This document shows, piece by piece, positions 63,715-64,000 of a stretch of DNA of 64,000 bases. This DNA is from Hexactinellida sp. DTS-2022 (Eukaryota > Porifera > Hexactinellida), in the NCBI GenBank assembly GCA_028753945.1, contig JAPNXP010000014.1, positions 744,001 through 808,000 of the forward strand. The letters are read 5' to 3'. The notes below the pieces were generated by a model. It saw only the letters and a program-made list of their open reading frames with translations, did no database searches and was not told the DNA's origin. Position 1 is the first letter of the stretch, and every line of letters begins with the position of its first letter. Position numbers and translations under genes: made by a program.

Positions 63715-64000
63715 CTAACAAAATATAAATATAACTCTGGTATTTCCAAATAAACCTATAATCTAGGAATCCATTTATATTCAATCTTTAAAAAAACTGA
63801 CATAGTCAGGCAGAGTACATGCAAAAAACTCAAAAAAGCGAAAAAGTGCCAAAATTCACCCGTTATTTTTAAAGAAGTAGAATAACTATTCCTAAAACTA
63901 CAAATAATGCAAACAGGTTGAGGGGAAAATGGTATTTATTTGGCGAAAAACACAATTTCAATAATTGTCACCCCCTTCTATAAAAAAGTTCCGGTCAAGA
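63715..64000. other. SF3B2 intron at the right edge, nothing recognised
   Basis: Intron upstream of the first visible SF3B2 exon. No further exon could be recognised; N-terminal exons (SAP-domain and Pro-rich parts in other animals) must lie beyond. Confidence 0.55.

Noticed and set aside
1-64000. Retroviral, LTR or Polinton-like elements, LINE reverse transcriptase or intact transposase genes
   Set aside because: No matching motifs (reverse transcriptase, integrase, capsid, DDE transposase) or long terminal repeats were seen in any frame; all mobile DNA noticed is short and non-coding.
1-64000. tRNA, rRNA or snRNA genes
   Set aside because: No cloverleaf with A and B boxes or conserved rRNA/snRNA core was recognised by eye; a covariance-model search would be needed to exclude them.

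Overview
The window is nuclear DNA of an invertebrate animal. Genes have spliceosomal introns, the intergenic DNA is very AT-rich, and there are adhesion-type GPCRs, a BAF53 actin-related protein, CSA/ERCC8, an SR protein, SF3B2 and a villin fragment. The dense, nested small DNA transposons and the unusual Ig/GAIN receptors would fit a non-bilaterian such as a sponge, but nothing in the sequence proves the phylum. No prokaryotic features, rRNA, tRNA, CRISPR arrays or retrovirus/LTR elements were recognised.

Layout. 0-4 kb: ACTL6A/BAF53 (+, two exons) converges on a single-exon ERCC8 (-). 6.4-36 kb: a cluster of four adhesion-GPCR genes. Receptor A (+, 6.4-12.5 kb) has about 40 copies of a 29-residue Ser-rich repeat. 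Receptor D (-, 13.6-17.8 kb) has no such stalk. Receptor B (-, 18.5-25.0 kb) has duplicated exons that give three Ig domains and two complete GAIN/GPS modules before one 7TM domain. Receptor A' (-, 31.1-35.9 kb) is a close inverted paralogue of A. Every internal splice junction in the four genes is phase 1, so the exons are interchangeable cassettes. A LENG1-like gene lies at 26.7 kb. A patchwork of inverted copies of ERCC8 and receptor-A flanking DNA (28.8-29.9 kb) records past rearrangement.

37.2-63.7 kb: at least 22 coding exons of SF3B2 on the minus strand, running off the right edge. Its swollen introns hold POLR2I (+), an SRSF4/5/6-type SR protein (+), a broken villin-like fragment (+) and an intronless NHL-repeat gene (+). 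The 5' flanks of ACTL6A, POLR2I and the SR gene share a GAAA-rich element that was not noticed elsewhere in the window.

Non-coding DNA. Introns and spacers are packed with short inverted-repeat elements (MITEs). Many begin CAGTAGA or similar, insert at TA, and carry several copies of a family-specific motif, which suggests many parallel pogo/Tc1-like lineages. Two nested insertions show the TA duplication directly. There are also hAT-like remnants, a long foldback, a dispersed 33-bp hairpin, and tandem arrays, two of which lie beside splice acceptors (POLR2I intron; SF3B2 intron at 61.7-62.0 kb).

All calls come from reading the sequence and recalling protein families; no database search was run.
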